This document shows positions 1 to 7,985 of a DNA stretch of 64,000 nt, piece after piece. The translations under genes were made by a program, and so were the position numbers. Below the pieces are notes generated by a model. That model was not told the origin of the DNA and ran no database searches. It worked only from the letters and a program-made list of their open reading frames with translations. Numbering within the stretch: the first letter of the stretch is position 1; every line of letters starts with the position of its first letter. The DNA is from Bdellovibrio bacteriovorus W (GTDB lineage: Bacteria > Bdellovibrionota > Bdellovibrionia > Bdellovibrionales > Bdellovibrionaceae), in NCBI GenBank assembly GCA_000525675.1, contig CP002190.1, positions 1,426,001-1,490,000 of the forward strand, given 5' to 3'.

Positions 1-918
1 ACTTTGCACGAAGTGCTAGTGACGTTATCAAAACTAATGGCGCCGTTTGCACCCTTCATGGCTGAAGAGACGTACAAAAATTTATCGACTGTTCTGCCGA
101 ATGCGAAGAACAGTGTGCACTTAGAGAGCTTCCCTGAAGCAGATTTAAGTTTGTTAAGACCTGAATTGGAAGAAGCTGTTAAGGCGATGGATGCGCTTGT
201 AACTTTGGGACGTAATCATCGTGAAAAAATCGCGGTGAAAGCTAAGATCCCACTGAATAAAATCCGCATCATTCACCGTAGCTCAGATTTGTTAACAACT
301 CTGAAAAAATTTGAACCGTATTTCGTGGACGAGTTGAACTTTCGTGAAGTTATCTACGATGCCAATGAAGATCAGTTCGTGCAGGTAACGGCGAAGGCGA
401 ACTTCCCAGTTCTAGGTAAGCGTCTTGGACCAAAAATGAAATCTGTCGCGGCGGGTATTCAAGCTCTACCGCTGGAGAGCATCTTGAAATTAGAAAAAGG
501 CGAAGCTGTTGTTGTCGATGGTGAAGAGATCCAATTGGCTGACGTAGAAATTCGTCGTTCAGCTAAAGGTGATAATGCCGATATCTCTGTTCATCAGGTT
601 GTATCAATTGAGGTTGATCCAACAGTGACTCCGGAGCAAGAACGCGAAGGTTTAGCTCGCGAAGTGATGCGTAAAATTCAAGTCGCTCGCAAAACTGCAG
701 ACTTTCAACTGGATGATAAGATCCGTTTAGAACTTGCGGTTGAGGGTGGTTTATTAGAAGCCGTTGAAGCCCATAAAGAGATGCTGATGTCTGAAACACT
801 GACAGCAGATCTTAAGTTGTTGCCAATGTCTGCAGAACCAACAGGTAAATTCACTGAAACAAGTGATATCGATGGAGCTGCGATTAAAATTGGTGTGACG
901 AATCTACCGCGCGTATGA
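1..918 (+). CDS. ileS: Isoleucyl-tRNA synthetase, C-terminal part (5' end outside window)
   Basis: This is the tail of cytoplasmic isoleucyl-tRNA synthetase, which charges tRNA-Ile. The reading frame is open to the window edge, so the HIGH and KMSKS catalytic regions lie upstream. What is visible is the helical anticodon-binding domain (LMAPFAPFMAEETYKNL near the start) and a long C-terminal extension with a DUF5915-like segment (VTPEQEREGLAREVMRKIQ), seen in the long type of IleS that lacks the usual C-terminal zinc finger. The stop overlaps the next start as ATGA, so trmO is probably translationally coupled. Confidence 0.93.
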   Translation, partial: TLHEVLVTLSKLMAPFAPFMAEETYKNLSTVLPNAKNSVHLESFPEADLSLLRPELEEAVKAMDALVTLGRNHREKIAVKAKIPLNKIRIIHRSSDLLTTLKKFEPYFVDELNFREVIYDANEDQFVQVTAKANFPVLGKRLGPKMKSVAAGIQALPLESILKLEKGEAVVVDGEEIQLADVEIRRSAKGDNADISVHQVVSIEVDPTVTPEQEREGLAREVMRKIQVARKTADFQLDDKIRLELAVEGGLLEAVEAHKEMLMSETLTADLKLLPMSAEPTGKFTETSDIDGAAIKIGVTNLPRV

Positions 919-1670
919 AAAAAAACGGAGGCGTTTTTGAATTTGCAGCCATCGGGCATGTGAGGACTCCCTTTAAAGATAAGTTTGGAGTTCCTAGGCA
1001 GCCAGGGTTGGCTGCGGAGGCGAAGGGAGTGATTAAACTTCACTCGAATCCGGATTTAAAAACGGCTCTACGCAGCTTAGAAGAGTTCACTCATCTTTGG
1101 ATTGTTTTTGTATTTCACGAGCATGGCGGGAAAAGCTGGAAGCCCAGCATTCGTCCGCCGCGATTGGGTGGAAATCGTAAAGTGGGAGTCTTGGCCTCGC
1201 GCTCACCCCATCGACCCAATCCTATTGGAATTTCTGCTGTTACCATTGAAAAAATTGATCTTGAAGCTGAGGGTGGTCCTGAAATTTACGTGGGTTCTGT
1301 AGACCTCGTGGATGGAACGCCCGTGTTAGATATTAAGCCCTACATTCCCTATGCGGATTCCTTCCCAGAGGCCGGGGCTGGTTGGGCCTCAGAGCCTATT
1401 CCTCGCACGAAGGTGGAGTTTAGCGACGTAGCTCTTGCAGAGATAAAAAAACGCGATCCCGGTGGTGAGGCGCGCTTACAGCAAATGATTGTTTCTGTTC
1501 TAGAGTTAGATCCTCGGCCAGCCTATAAAAAGCGTCAGTTCCCAGTGAGTGATTCTAAATCATGGGGGCAGCGCTATGGTTTTGAGGTGCTTGGGCATGA
1601 CGTTAAGTATGAGATTCAAGAAAACCAGTTCTTGGTTTTTGCAATTCAAGACATGCCTGTTGAGAGTTGA
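915..1670 (+). CDS. tsaA: tRNA (N6-threonylcarbamoyladenosine37-N6)-methyltransferase TrmO (TsaA/YaeB family)
   Basis: TrmO uses S-adenosylmethionine to methylate t6A37 of some tRNAs. The TsaA-like beta-barrel spans about residues 10-155: FAAIGHVRTPFKDKFGVPRQ at the N terminus, then LEEFTHLWIVFVFHEH and the signature RSPHRPNPIGIS, then DLVDGTPVLDIKPYIPYAD. A C-terminal part of about 80 residues follows, with DPRPAYKKR, typical of the longer bacterial members. It starts inside the ileS stop (ATGA). A palindromic repeat lies just after its stop. Functional assignment comes from the family; the SAM-binding mode was not tested here. Confidence 0.9.
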   Translation: MKKNGGVFEFAAIGHVRTPFKDKFGVPRQPGLAAEAKGVIKLHSNPDLKTALRSLEEFTHLWIVFVFHEHGGKSWKPSIRPPRLGGNRKVGVLASRSPHRPNPIGISAVTIEKIDLEAEGGPEIYVGSVDLVDGTPVLDIKPYIPYADSFPEAGAGWASEPIPRTKVEFSDVALAEIKKRDPGGEARLQQMIVSVLELDPRPAYKKRQFPVSDSKSWGQRYGFEVLGHDVKYEIQENQFLVFAIQDMPVES

Positions 1671-1697
1671 TTCACTAGTCTGGTGTGAGGCGAGGGA

Positions 1698-1848
1698 TTT
1701 GCGGAGTCCACTTAGTGCAGTTCCTTGCGCTTCAGCGGCACAGCATCCTGCTTCAGTTACGGCCGCTGGCTTCGCCATCGGTTCGGGCCGTCCAGGCCCC
1801 CGCAAAGGCCGCTTTCGGCCAGGGACTGCACTAAGTGGACTCCGCAAA
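1698..1848. repeat. 151-bp palindromic element with 28-bp terminal inverted repeats
   Basis: Left arm 1698-1725 and right arm 1821-1848 are reverse complements with 27 of 28 matches; the core is GCGGAGTCCACTTAGTGCAG. The interior (about 95 bp) is GC-rich and itself rich in GGCC/GGCCG pieces, unlike the flanks. Long open frames cross it on both strands only because it is GC-rich and palindromic. It fits an intergenic repeat or MITE-like element, or a large RNA hairpin after trmO. The gap 1671-1997 holds nothing else clear except a weak promoter. Confidence 0.75.
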
Positions 1849-1944
1849 ATCTTGCTTTCAATCTTGTTGCTGGAATATTTTTTTGAATAAGCCACCTGTA
1901 ACATAAAACTTTTAAAAATGAATGAGCGATTAAAGTAGAAGTGT

Positions 1945-1972
1945 TTGTCTTTTTTAGATCCTGTGTTGTGAT
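1945..1972 (+). promoter_or_regulatory. Possible sigma-70-type promoter for the S9 peptidase gene
   Basis: TTGTCT at 1945-1950 and TGTGAT at 1967-1972 are separated by 16 bp. The -10 match is weak. Its position would put the transcript start just before the GTG at 1998, agreeing with the lipoprotein start chosen there. Confidence 0.25.
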
Positions 1973-1997
1973 AGGGGCTTGGAAAAGGATTTCTTCT

Positions 1998-4112
1998 GTG
2001 AAAAAAAGTATCAGTTTGTTCTTGATGTTCTTAGTCGCCTGTCAATCAAGCCCATTCTCTAAAAAAGAGGTCAGTTCTATGAATCTAAATGATCCCTATT
2101 TGTATTTAGAAGAGGTTGAGGGTGAAAAAGCTTTAGCCTTTGCAGAAGCGGAAACTGAAAGATCAGTAGCTCACTTTAAGAAAAGTCCTTTCTTTAATGG
2201 CTTAGAAAAAGATTTCAGGTCTTTGCTGTTGGCAACGGATCGCCTTCCGCTGGTGAGTCTAAAAAACGGAGAGCTTTATAATTTCTGGCAAGACGAGAAA
2301 AGTGTTCGTGGTCAGTGGAGAAAAACCAGTATCGAAAGCTACCGACAGGAAAAACCAAAGTGGGATGTGATCTTAGATATTGATGCTTTAGCAAAAAAAG
2401 AAAATGAAAACTGGGTTTGGAAAGGAGCTTCGACTCTGTATCCAAATCATGAGTTGGCCTTGGTCTATCTTTCTCGCGGTGGAAAAGATGCAGTGGTCGT
2501 GCGAGAGTTTAATATGCGCACACGACAGTTTGTAAAGGGTGGATTTTCATTGCCTGAAGCAAAGGGTTCCTTGCGTTGGAAAGATCGTGATCATGTTTTT
2601 GTAGCAACTGATTTCGGACCCGGAACAGTGACTGACTCTGGTTACCCAAGGCAGACCAAACTCTGGAAAAGAGGCACTCCGCTTTCTAACGCGAAATTGA
2701 TTTTAGAAGGTCAAGCGACGGATATGTCAGTGGGGACTTATGCGGGAATGGATGGTGAGAAAAGACACATCGTTCATACTGTGCGTTTGGGATTCTATAG
2801 CAGTAAAAAATGGTATGAGGATGAATCAGGTCAGATTTTTCCGATCGAGCTTCCAGAGGATTCAGAAATTACTGGATTCTTTCAGAATAAAATATTCATA
2901 GAACTACGCCAAGATTTGGGAAAATTTAAAGCAGGTAGCGTTGTTTTCATGCCAGTGAGTGAGATATCTAAAGGTATTGAGGCTCGCAAAAGCTTGAAAC
3001 TCTTATTTGCTCCCACGGATAAAAAGTATTTCCAGTGGATGGATACGACGAAGAATTACATCGTTCTAAATGTTATTGATAATATTTTATCTAAAATGGA
3101 AAAGGTGACATTTACAGATGATCACAATTTCAAAATTGAACCTGTTAAATTAGGTCATGAGGGAATGGCAAGGCTTGTATCGACTGAAGAAGAAAGCGAT
3201 CTTTTTCTTGCGCAGTACGTGGACTTTCTGACTCCGACTTCAATTTACATTGGAGATTTTTCTAAAAAAGACAACGCTTTGAAGTTAGAGAAACAATCGC
3301 CAATCCGATTTAAAAGTGACGACTTGAAAGTCGAAAGATTGCAAGTAAAGAGCCATGACGGCACTTGGATTCCTTATTTCGTGATTGCAAAAAAAGACAT
3401 TGTACTGAACGGAAAGAATCCGACTTTGCTTTATGGTTACGGAGGTTTTCAATCTGCGATGCAGCCTCGATATCTGGCGATGGAAGGTAAATCGTGGTTA
3501 GAAAGAGGCGGAGTTTATGTCATGGCGAACTTGCGCGGTGGAGGCGAGTTTGGACCACAATGGCATCAAGCTGTCTTGAAAGAAAATCGGTACAAGGTCT
3601 ACCAAGATTTTATTGCGATTGCTGAAGACTTGATTCGTCGCGGATTCACCTCGGCGCCTCACTTAGGAGTTTCCGGTCGCTCCAACGGTGGGCTCTTAAC
3701 AGGAGTGAGTTTTACCGCAAGACCTGATCTTTTTAATGCAGCTATCATTGGAGTGCCGTTGTTAGATATGCTTCGCTACCACAAGCTTCTTGCAGGGGCG
3801 AGTTGGATGGATGAGTACGGAAATCCTGAAGATCCAAAAATGCGTGATGCTATTTTGCGTTACTCGCCTTATCAGCGTGTGAGCGCTAGTGTGAAGTATC
3901 CAGAAGTTTTCATCATGACGAGTACCAAGGATGATCGTGTGCACCCGGGGCATGCGCGCAAAATGGTAGCCCGTATGAAGGAACAAGGTCATGAGGTTTT
4001 CTACTATGAAAACATGGAAGGTGGACACGGCGGCAGTGCGAACATTGAGCAGAGTATTTTATGGGATACCTTAGAGTACACTTATCTTTGGGAAAAATTG
4101 GGTAATAAGTAA
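1998..4112 (+). CDS. Prolyl oligopeptidase-family (S9) serine peptidase, predicted lipoprotein
   Basis: A 704-residue S9A-type peptidase, an N-terminal propeller followed by an alpha/beta-hydrolase domain that cleaves short peptides, often after proline. The frame is open upstream to 1941, but GTG at 1998 is preferred: AAAAGGA lies upstream and the product then begins with a lipoprotein signal (KKSISLFLMFLVAC), so the protein is probably anchored at the periplasmic face of a membrane. The catalytic triad is visible: Ser562 in GRSNGG, Asp in TKDDRVHPGH (about 645), His677 in GGHGG. It has its own terminator. A role in digesting prey peptides is inference. Confidence 0.88.
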   Translation: MKKSISLFLMFLVACQSSPFSKKEVSSMNLNDPYLYLEEVEGEKALAFAEAETERSVAHFKKSPFFNGLEKDFRSLLLATDRLPLVSLKNGELYNFWQDEKSVRGQWRKTSIESYRQEKPKWDVILDIDALAKKENENWVWKGASTLYPNHELALVYLSRGGKDAVVVREFNMRTRQFVKGGFSLPEAKGSLRWKDRDHVFVATDFGPGTVTDSGYPRQTKLWKRGTPLSNAKLILEGQATDMSVGTYAGMDGEKRHIVHTVRLGFYSSKKWYEDESGQIFPIELPEDSEITGFFQNKIFIELRQDLGKFKAGSVVFMPVSEISKGIEARKSLKLLFAPTDKKYFQWMDTTKNYIVLNVIDNILSKMEKVTFTDDHNFKIEPVKLGHEGMARLVSTEEESDLFLAQYVDFLTPTSIYIGDFSKKDNALKLEKQSPIRFKSDDLKVERLQVKSHDGTWIPYFVIAKKDIVLNGKNPTLLYGYGGFQSAMQPRYLAMEGKSWLERGGVYVMANLRGGGEFGPQWHQAVLKENRYKVYQDFIAIAEDLIRRGFTSAPHLGVSGRSNGGLLTGVSFTARPDLFNAAIIGVPLLDMLRYHKLLAGASWMDEYGNPEDPKMRDAILRYSPYQRVSASVKYPEVFIMTSTKDDRVHPGHARKMVARMKEQGHEVFYYENMEGGHGGSANIEQSILWDTLEYTYLWEKLGNK

Positions 4113-4122
4113 TTAGATTTTC

Positions 4123-4152
4123 AGGGGAAGGCTTTGCACTTCCCCTTTTTTT
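4123..4152 (+). terminator. Intrinsic terminator after S9 peptidase
   Basis: Stem AGGGGAAG / CTTCCCCT, loop of 8 nt, followed by a run of T. Confidence 0.9.
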
Positions 4153-4173
4153 CTGAATTTAGACATCTTCACT

Positions 4174-4233
4174 GATCTTTGCGTTGATCTTTGCGTTGAT
4201 CTTTGCGTTGATCTTTGCGTTGAACTTTGTGTT
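4174..4233 (+). repeat. 12-bp tandem repeat, five units
   Basis: Four perfect copies of GATCTTTGCGTT (4174-4221) are followed by one variant copy, GAACTTTGTGTT (4222-4233), and then the fragment GAACTGGGG. The array ends 20 bp before the sigma-54-type promoter at 4253. It lies between genes and encodes nothing evident. Confidence 0.95.
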
Positions 4234-4252
4234 GAACTGGGGTCGCTTTGGC

Positions 4253-4268
4253 TGGCACCTATGTTGCT
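4253..4268 (+). promoter_or_regulatory. Sigma-54 (RpoN) type -24/-12 promoter
   Basis: TGGCAC, five bases, then TTGCT: GG at 4254 and GC at 4266 are 12 bp apart, as in the sigma-54 consensus TGGCAC-N5-TTGCW. The expected transcript start is near 4279, about 48 nt before the GTG of the lipoprotein gene. Sigma-54 promoters need an activator bound upstream; the repeat array at 4174-4233 is a candidate site (inference). Confidence 0.75.
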
Positions 4269-4326
4269 TACTAAGGCCCTGGGGAAATATTGGTGTTATT
4301 TAGACATCAAAAATGAAAGGACCACA

Positions 4327-4977
4327 GTGAAGAAAATAATTTTATCAGGATTAATGGTGTGTACCATTTTTCTTAACGCTGGTTGTAATTCTTCAGAAAT
4401 TGCGGCTGGAATTATCGGGGTTGCTATTGGGATTGGTATTTCTTCAGGGGATCATGATCGTCATCATCGTCCTCCTGAACCGTATCCAGGGCCGCGTCGC
4501 CCAGTACGACCGCCATCGCCACCACGACACTGCCACGGACACAGATGCTACGCATCCACAGTGACGCTGCCACAGTTAGATGCGCAGCTGATTCTTTTTG
4601 CGGAAAGACATCAGATCTCATTGGACGTTGCTCAGAAAATCAAGACAGCTTTTCAGAATGTATCTAAGGACGGCTTAGCGTCTTTTGAGCAAATTGGTTT
4701 GAATTCAGCAGCTCTTCGTTCCATTAGCTCACGCAGTCTTCCTAAATCAGAATCTTTTGCTGCCATGGCAAAGAAGCTAGATATTTCAGAAGCGCAGGCG
4801 CGAGATATCTTAAAGACGGCAGTTGCTGACTTTGATGCTCAGGCGAATGATGTTGAAAGTGACTATTGGCAATCTTGTATGAGCAAAGGAAAGTGGAAAA
4901 CTCCACAAAATTCTTCATGCTCAAAGACGAGCTGGACAGGTTGTTCTCCTGGAACTGGGGCGACGCTTTGTTATTAA
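4327..4977 (+). CDS. Small predicted lipoprotein of unknown function, His/Pro-rich linker
   Basis: I do not recognise the family. GTG at 4327 is chosen over an upstream ATG at 4261 because AAAGGA precedes it, because the ATG lies inside the sigma-54 promoter, and because the product then begins with a lipoprotein signal, KKIILSGLMVCTIFLNAGC. After the Cys comes a glycine/isoleucine-rich hydrophobic stretch (AAGIIGVAIGIGIS), a His/Pro/Arg-rich linker, then a helical domain of about 100 residues and a Cys-containing C terminus (four Cys in the last 35 residues). The two hairpins downstream mark the transcript end. An envelope location is likely; function is unknown. Confidence 0.8.
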   Translation: MKKIILSGLMVCTIFLNAGCNSSEIAAGIIGVAIGIGISSGDHDRHHRPPEPYPGPRRPVRPPSPPRHCHGHRCYASTVTLPQLDAQLILFAERHQISLDVAQKIKTAFQNVSKDGLASFEQIGLNSAALRSISSRSLPKSESFAAMAKKLDISEAQARDILKTAVADFDAQANDVESDYWQSCMSKGKWKTPQNSSCSKTSWTGCSPGTGATLCY

Positions 4978-4989
4978 TTTTTTAAATTT

Positions 4990-5022
4990 GTCTACGGAAA
5001 GTGGGAATGTTTTTCTGTAGAC
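4990..5022. other. Strong hairpin before the terminator
   Basis: GTCTACGGAAA (4990-5000) pairs with TTTCTGTAGAC (5012-5022) with one G-T pair. It has no T run of its own and stands directly before the bidirectional terminator, so the lipoprotein mRNA would end in two hairpins. Confidence 0.6.
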
Positions 5023-5025
5023 ATG

Positions 5026-5057
5026 AAAAGGACTCCGCAAGTGGAGTCCTTTTTTTA
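5026..5057. terminator. Bidirectional intrinsic terminator between convergent genes
   Basis: AAAAGGACTCC and GGAGTCCTTTT form the stem, with A-run before and T-run after, so it can work for both the lipoprotein gene and the reverse-strand MutS-like gene. Confidence 0.88.
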
Positions 5058-5088
5058 CTTTCGCTCTTATGGGTTGTTATGTACAGGG

Positions 5089-6927
5089 TTAGCTCTTCGC
5101 TAACCCTTCTGAGATTAAACCTTCATTGGCCATGATGATTAAAGCATTGGTTGTTGGTGATGGGCCAAGTCCTAACTCGTAGGTGAAGAACATCTTTCCA
5201 TCGTCTGAAATTTTATCGCGAAAGTGCAAGTTGAACACAGATGAGTTTTCTTCACTCAGATTTGTGAGTTCTAGATCGTGAGTGGAAACGAATCCGCAGG
5301 CTGTGCTCGTTGCTGCTAGACTTGCGATGACCGAGCGGCTGCCAATTTGGCGTTCTTTATTATTGGTTCCCTTAAAAATCTCGTCGATTAGAAATAAAAT
5401 ACGGTCTCCACGGCGGCATTTCTCAAGGATAGATTTTAATTTTCTAACTTCAGCGTAAAAGTAAGAAAAGCCATCACTGAGAGAATCGCTCACTGTGATG
5501 CAAGTCTCTACTTCCATCACATGGGTCTTCATACTGTCGGCGAAAACGGGGGCACCCATGTTAGCAAGAATCTGATTTGTTCCGATTGTTCTTAAGAACG
5601 TAGATTTGCCCGACATATTTGAACCTGTCAGTAAACCCAAACGCTGATCGAGCGTGAAGTGAAAGTCATTTGCCTTGGTTTGTTCGCGCGGCAAAAGAGG
5701 GTGGAAGAACTGTTTTCCCATAAGGGGTTCTGATGAAGTTAACTCTGGAAAACTGCGCGTTTGATATTTAAATAATAACGTGAGTGAGCCGAGTGCTTCT
5801 ATATGAAAAAGCTCATCAAGGCAGGCGGGGAAATTCTTTTCAATAGCACGACGTTCTTTTTCTGCAAGATAGGCCGCGGTCACCGTCCACGGAGAAATTA
5901 AATTGATAAAGAAATGGAGAAGTGGATTTGTCTGGGTCCCTAAAAGACCCATAATCCACTCAAGCTTTCGCGCAGATTTTGCTGGCGAAGCTTTATAGAT
6001 ATTCGGCGTCAGGGTTTGAAGGAACTCTGACTTCTGAGTTTCTTTTTCAAGTTGGTGAAAAATAGGCGTGAGAACTTCAAGTTGAACATTGATGCCTAAG
6101 AAATTGCCAAAGACAGTGCTCGCTGCTGAAAGGCTCATCATGCTCAGAAGCGGAAAGAAGGCATAGGCCCATGTGGGAATTAGAGTCTGGGTGAAAGTGC
6201 TATAGAGTGCTAGAGCGAAAGTCGCAATCCAAAGAATCCAATTAGCGTAAAATAACTTTGAAAAACTATTGCCGACAAGTGGGGTTTTTAGAAACTGCAA
6301 TAGAAGATCGGAAGCGTCTTCGATTTCTTTTTGTGAAGCTCTAAGTTTGAGCTTTGTGTAGAACCAAGTGTGGGGAAGAAATTTTCTCAAAGAGTTTTGT
6401 CTTACTAAGAGAGCGTCGAACTCAGGAGTGTCTTTCATCCATTTAAGTAGACGATCCTGGCCACCATGAGTGATGGTTTCATTAAGCAGTGTCCATAGAG
6501 AATGAGGACCAACAAGGCCTAAATCCATTGGTAGCCCCAGTGCGCGCGCTTTTTTCTCGGCGTACTCATGGGAGGTTTTGGGCGGCAAGCCTTGGGTGCG
6601 TGCAAGCTGTCTTTCGTAAAAGTGACTCAGCTCTTTTAACTCTGTAACATAAGCGTTTATTTTTTTAGTTTTACGTACCAAAACTAAAAATGGAATAAAG
6701 AAGCCAAGGCTGAGAAGAGTTTTAAGTTCCGTGTTTTGGGGGAAGGCGATACTTGCTAAGGTTAGAAGCCAGATAATGCCTAAAATCAGACGACGGTTGC
6801 GATGAATATCCAACTGTGTTTGGAATTTAAGGTGGAGCGATTTCGTTTTTTCAAGACGACGAGAAAGATGTCGGATTGATACCAAAGAGTGGCGTATTAA
6901 CTGAGAAGAGGATGCTTGTGTATTCAT
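5089..6927 (-). CDS. Membrane-associated MutS-family ATPase (not MutS1)
   Basis: A 612-residue protein whose C-terminal third is a MutS-type ABC ATPase: Walker A GSNMSGKST near residue 434, Walker B LFLIDEIFKGTNN near 512, and STHD at the H-switch. It lacks the mismatch-recognition N domain (no FYE motif). Instead the N-terminal half has hydrophobic pairs, about residues 48-83 (LILGIIWLLTLASIAF, LLSLGFFIPFLVLV), and another group near 230-270 (WILWIATFALALYS), so it is probably a membrane protein. Related MutS-like membrane ATPases exist in Bacteroidetes and other groups, but the role is not established. A true mutS occurs at 45773. The start is uncertain: GAGAGG directly abuts the ATG. Confidence 0.82.
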   Translation of the reverse strand: MNTQASSSQLIRHSLVSIRHLSRRLEKTKSLHLKFQTQLDIHRNRRLILGIIWLLTLASIAFPQNTELKTLLSLGFFIPFLVLVRKTKKINAYVTELKELSHFYERQLARTQGLPPKTSHEYAEKKARALGLPMDLGLVGPHSLWTLLNETITHGGQDRLLKWMKDTPEFDALLVRQNSLRKFLPHTWFYTKLKLRASQKEIEDASDLLLQFLKTPLVGNSFSKLFYANWILWIATFALALYSTFTQTLIPTWAYAFFPLLSMMSLSAASTVFGNFLGINVQLEVLTPIFHQLEKETQKSEFLQTLTPNIYKASPAKSARKLEWIMGLLGTQTNPLLHFFINLISPWTVTAAYLAEKERRAIEKNFPACLDELFHIEALGSLTLLFKYQTRSFPELTSSEPLMGKQFFHPLLPREQTKANDFHFTLDQRLGLLTGSNMSGKSTFLRTIGTNQILANMGAPVFADSMKTHVMEVETCITVSDSLSDGFSYFYAEVRKLKSILEKCRRGDRILFLIDEIFKGTNNKERQIGSRSVIASLAATSTACGFVSTHDLELTNLSEENSSVFNLHFRDKISDDGKMFFTYELGLGPSPTTNALIIMANEGLISEGLAKS

Positions 6928-6963
6928 CCTCTCATGGTCACTAAAGATTCATTTGAAGGCAAA

Positions 6964-7524
6964 CTACTTTTTAGGGCGGTTCTTCATGTAGCCTAGGTAG
7001 TACTCGATAGCGCTTGTGATACTTAAAATAACGCTAATCCATAAAACGCCATAGCCAAATTTTTCAAGATAGGGAACTGGGTCCATGGGACCCATGATGA
7101 CTATAGGAATGGCAACCATTTGCATCGCCGTTTTCCATTTCCCGGCAGGCTTTGCGGCGATAATGATTTGATCCGCAGCCGCCACAGAGCGAAGGCCGCC
7201 GATAAAGTTATCGCGAGCTAAGATGATGATCACCATCCAAGCATCGATTTTTCCTTGAGCTAACAGCATAACGAGAACGCTAGTGACTAAAATCTTGTCT
7301 GCGATCGGGTCCATGAACTTGCCGAAATTACTTACTGCGTCGTATTTGCGGGCGTAATAGCCATCGTAATAGTCGGTAATGGAACCCATTAGGAATAAAA
7401 CCGCTGCTGCAATATTCCAGTAAAGGCTGTCTGGCCACATCATTGCCACAATAATGGGCACAATTACGATGCGACTTAGAGTAAAGCGCATTGCCAGTTT
7501 TTTCTGAAAATCAGTGTATTCCAT
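6964..7524 (-). CDS. pgsA: CDP-diacylglycerol-glycerol-3-phosphate 3-phosphatidyltransferase
   Basis: PgsA makes phosphatidylglycerol phosphate at the inner membrane, the first committed step to phosphatidylglycerol and cardiolipin. The CDP-alcohol phosphatidyltransferase motif D-x2-DG-x2-AR-x8-G-x3-D-x3-D is intact: DYYDGYYARKYD followed by GKFMDPIADK at about residues 47-75. Several transmembrane helices are visible and the length (186) is normal. AAGGA stands 6 nt before the ATG. It lies behind the MutS-like gene on the same strand and is divergent from the thioesterase gene, with a 50-bp shared upstream region. Confidence 0.95.
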   Translation of the reverse strand: MEYTDFQKKLAMRFTLSRIVIVPIIVAMMWPDSLYWNIAAAVLFLMGSITDYYDGYYARKYDAVSNFGKFMDPIADKILVTSVLVMLLAQGKIDAWMVIIILARDNFIGGLRSVAAADQIIIAAKPAGKWKTAMQMVAIPIVIMGPMDPVPYLEKFGYGVLWISVILSITSAIEYYLGYMKNRPKK

Positions 7525-7574
7525 GGAGTTCCTTTTAGTTGCTTCAACCTATCAGTTTGGAATAGAAAGAATCA

Positions 7575-7985
7575 ATGTTTATTCATTATCACACAGTGCA
7601 GTTTTATGAGACGGATTTGATGGGGATTGTCCATCACAGTAACTACCTTCGTTTTTGCGAAGAGGCTCGTGTTGCTTGGGCTTTGAGCAAGTCTCTGATT
7701 GACTATCAGAAGCCTGAATCAGCAAGTCACTTTGCGGTCTACGAGACTCAAGTGAAACATGTGAAGCCGGCTCTGTTTGGCGAAGCTCTTTCTGTTCAGG
7801 TTCAAGGTAAGGCTGAGGGAAATCGAATCATTTTTCAATATCGCATTTTGAAACCTTCAGGTGAAATTTGTGCCCTTGCTAAAACTGTGCATGTATCTTT
7901 AGATAAAAACTTAAAACTTATGAGAATGCCGGCTTCTATGAAGGCCGCTATGGAGACCGAACAATGGATAGAAACCTGGCTTTAG
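7575..7985 (+). CDS. Acyl-CoA thioesterase, YbgC/4HBT hot-dog family
   Basis: A 136-residue single hot-dog domain hydrolysing acyl-CoA thioesters. The family active-site region is clear: FYETDLMGIVHHSNYLRFCE, with the catalytic Asp and the HHSNY loop near residues 14-26. YbgC relatives are often tied to the Tol-Pal envelope machinery, but no tol genes are adjacent here. The last 22 nt overlap the start of glpX in another frame, indicating coupled translation. The precise acyl substrate cannot be read from the sequence. Confidence 0.88.
   Translation: MFIHYHTVQFYETDLMGIVHHSNYLRFCEEARVAWALSKSLIDYQKPESASHFAVYETQVKHVKPALFGEALSVQVQGKAEGNRIIFQYRILKPSGEICALAKTVHVSLDKNLKLMRMPASMKAAMETEQWIETWL

Noticed and set aside
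1549-1904. Long open frames on both strands after trmO
   Set aside because: They arise from the GC-rich palindromic element and from trmO in another frame; no ribosome binding site and low-complexity translation.
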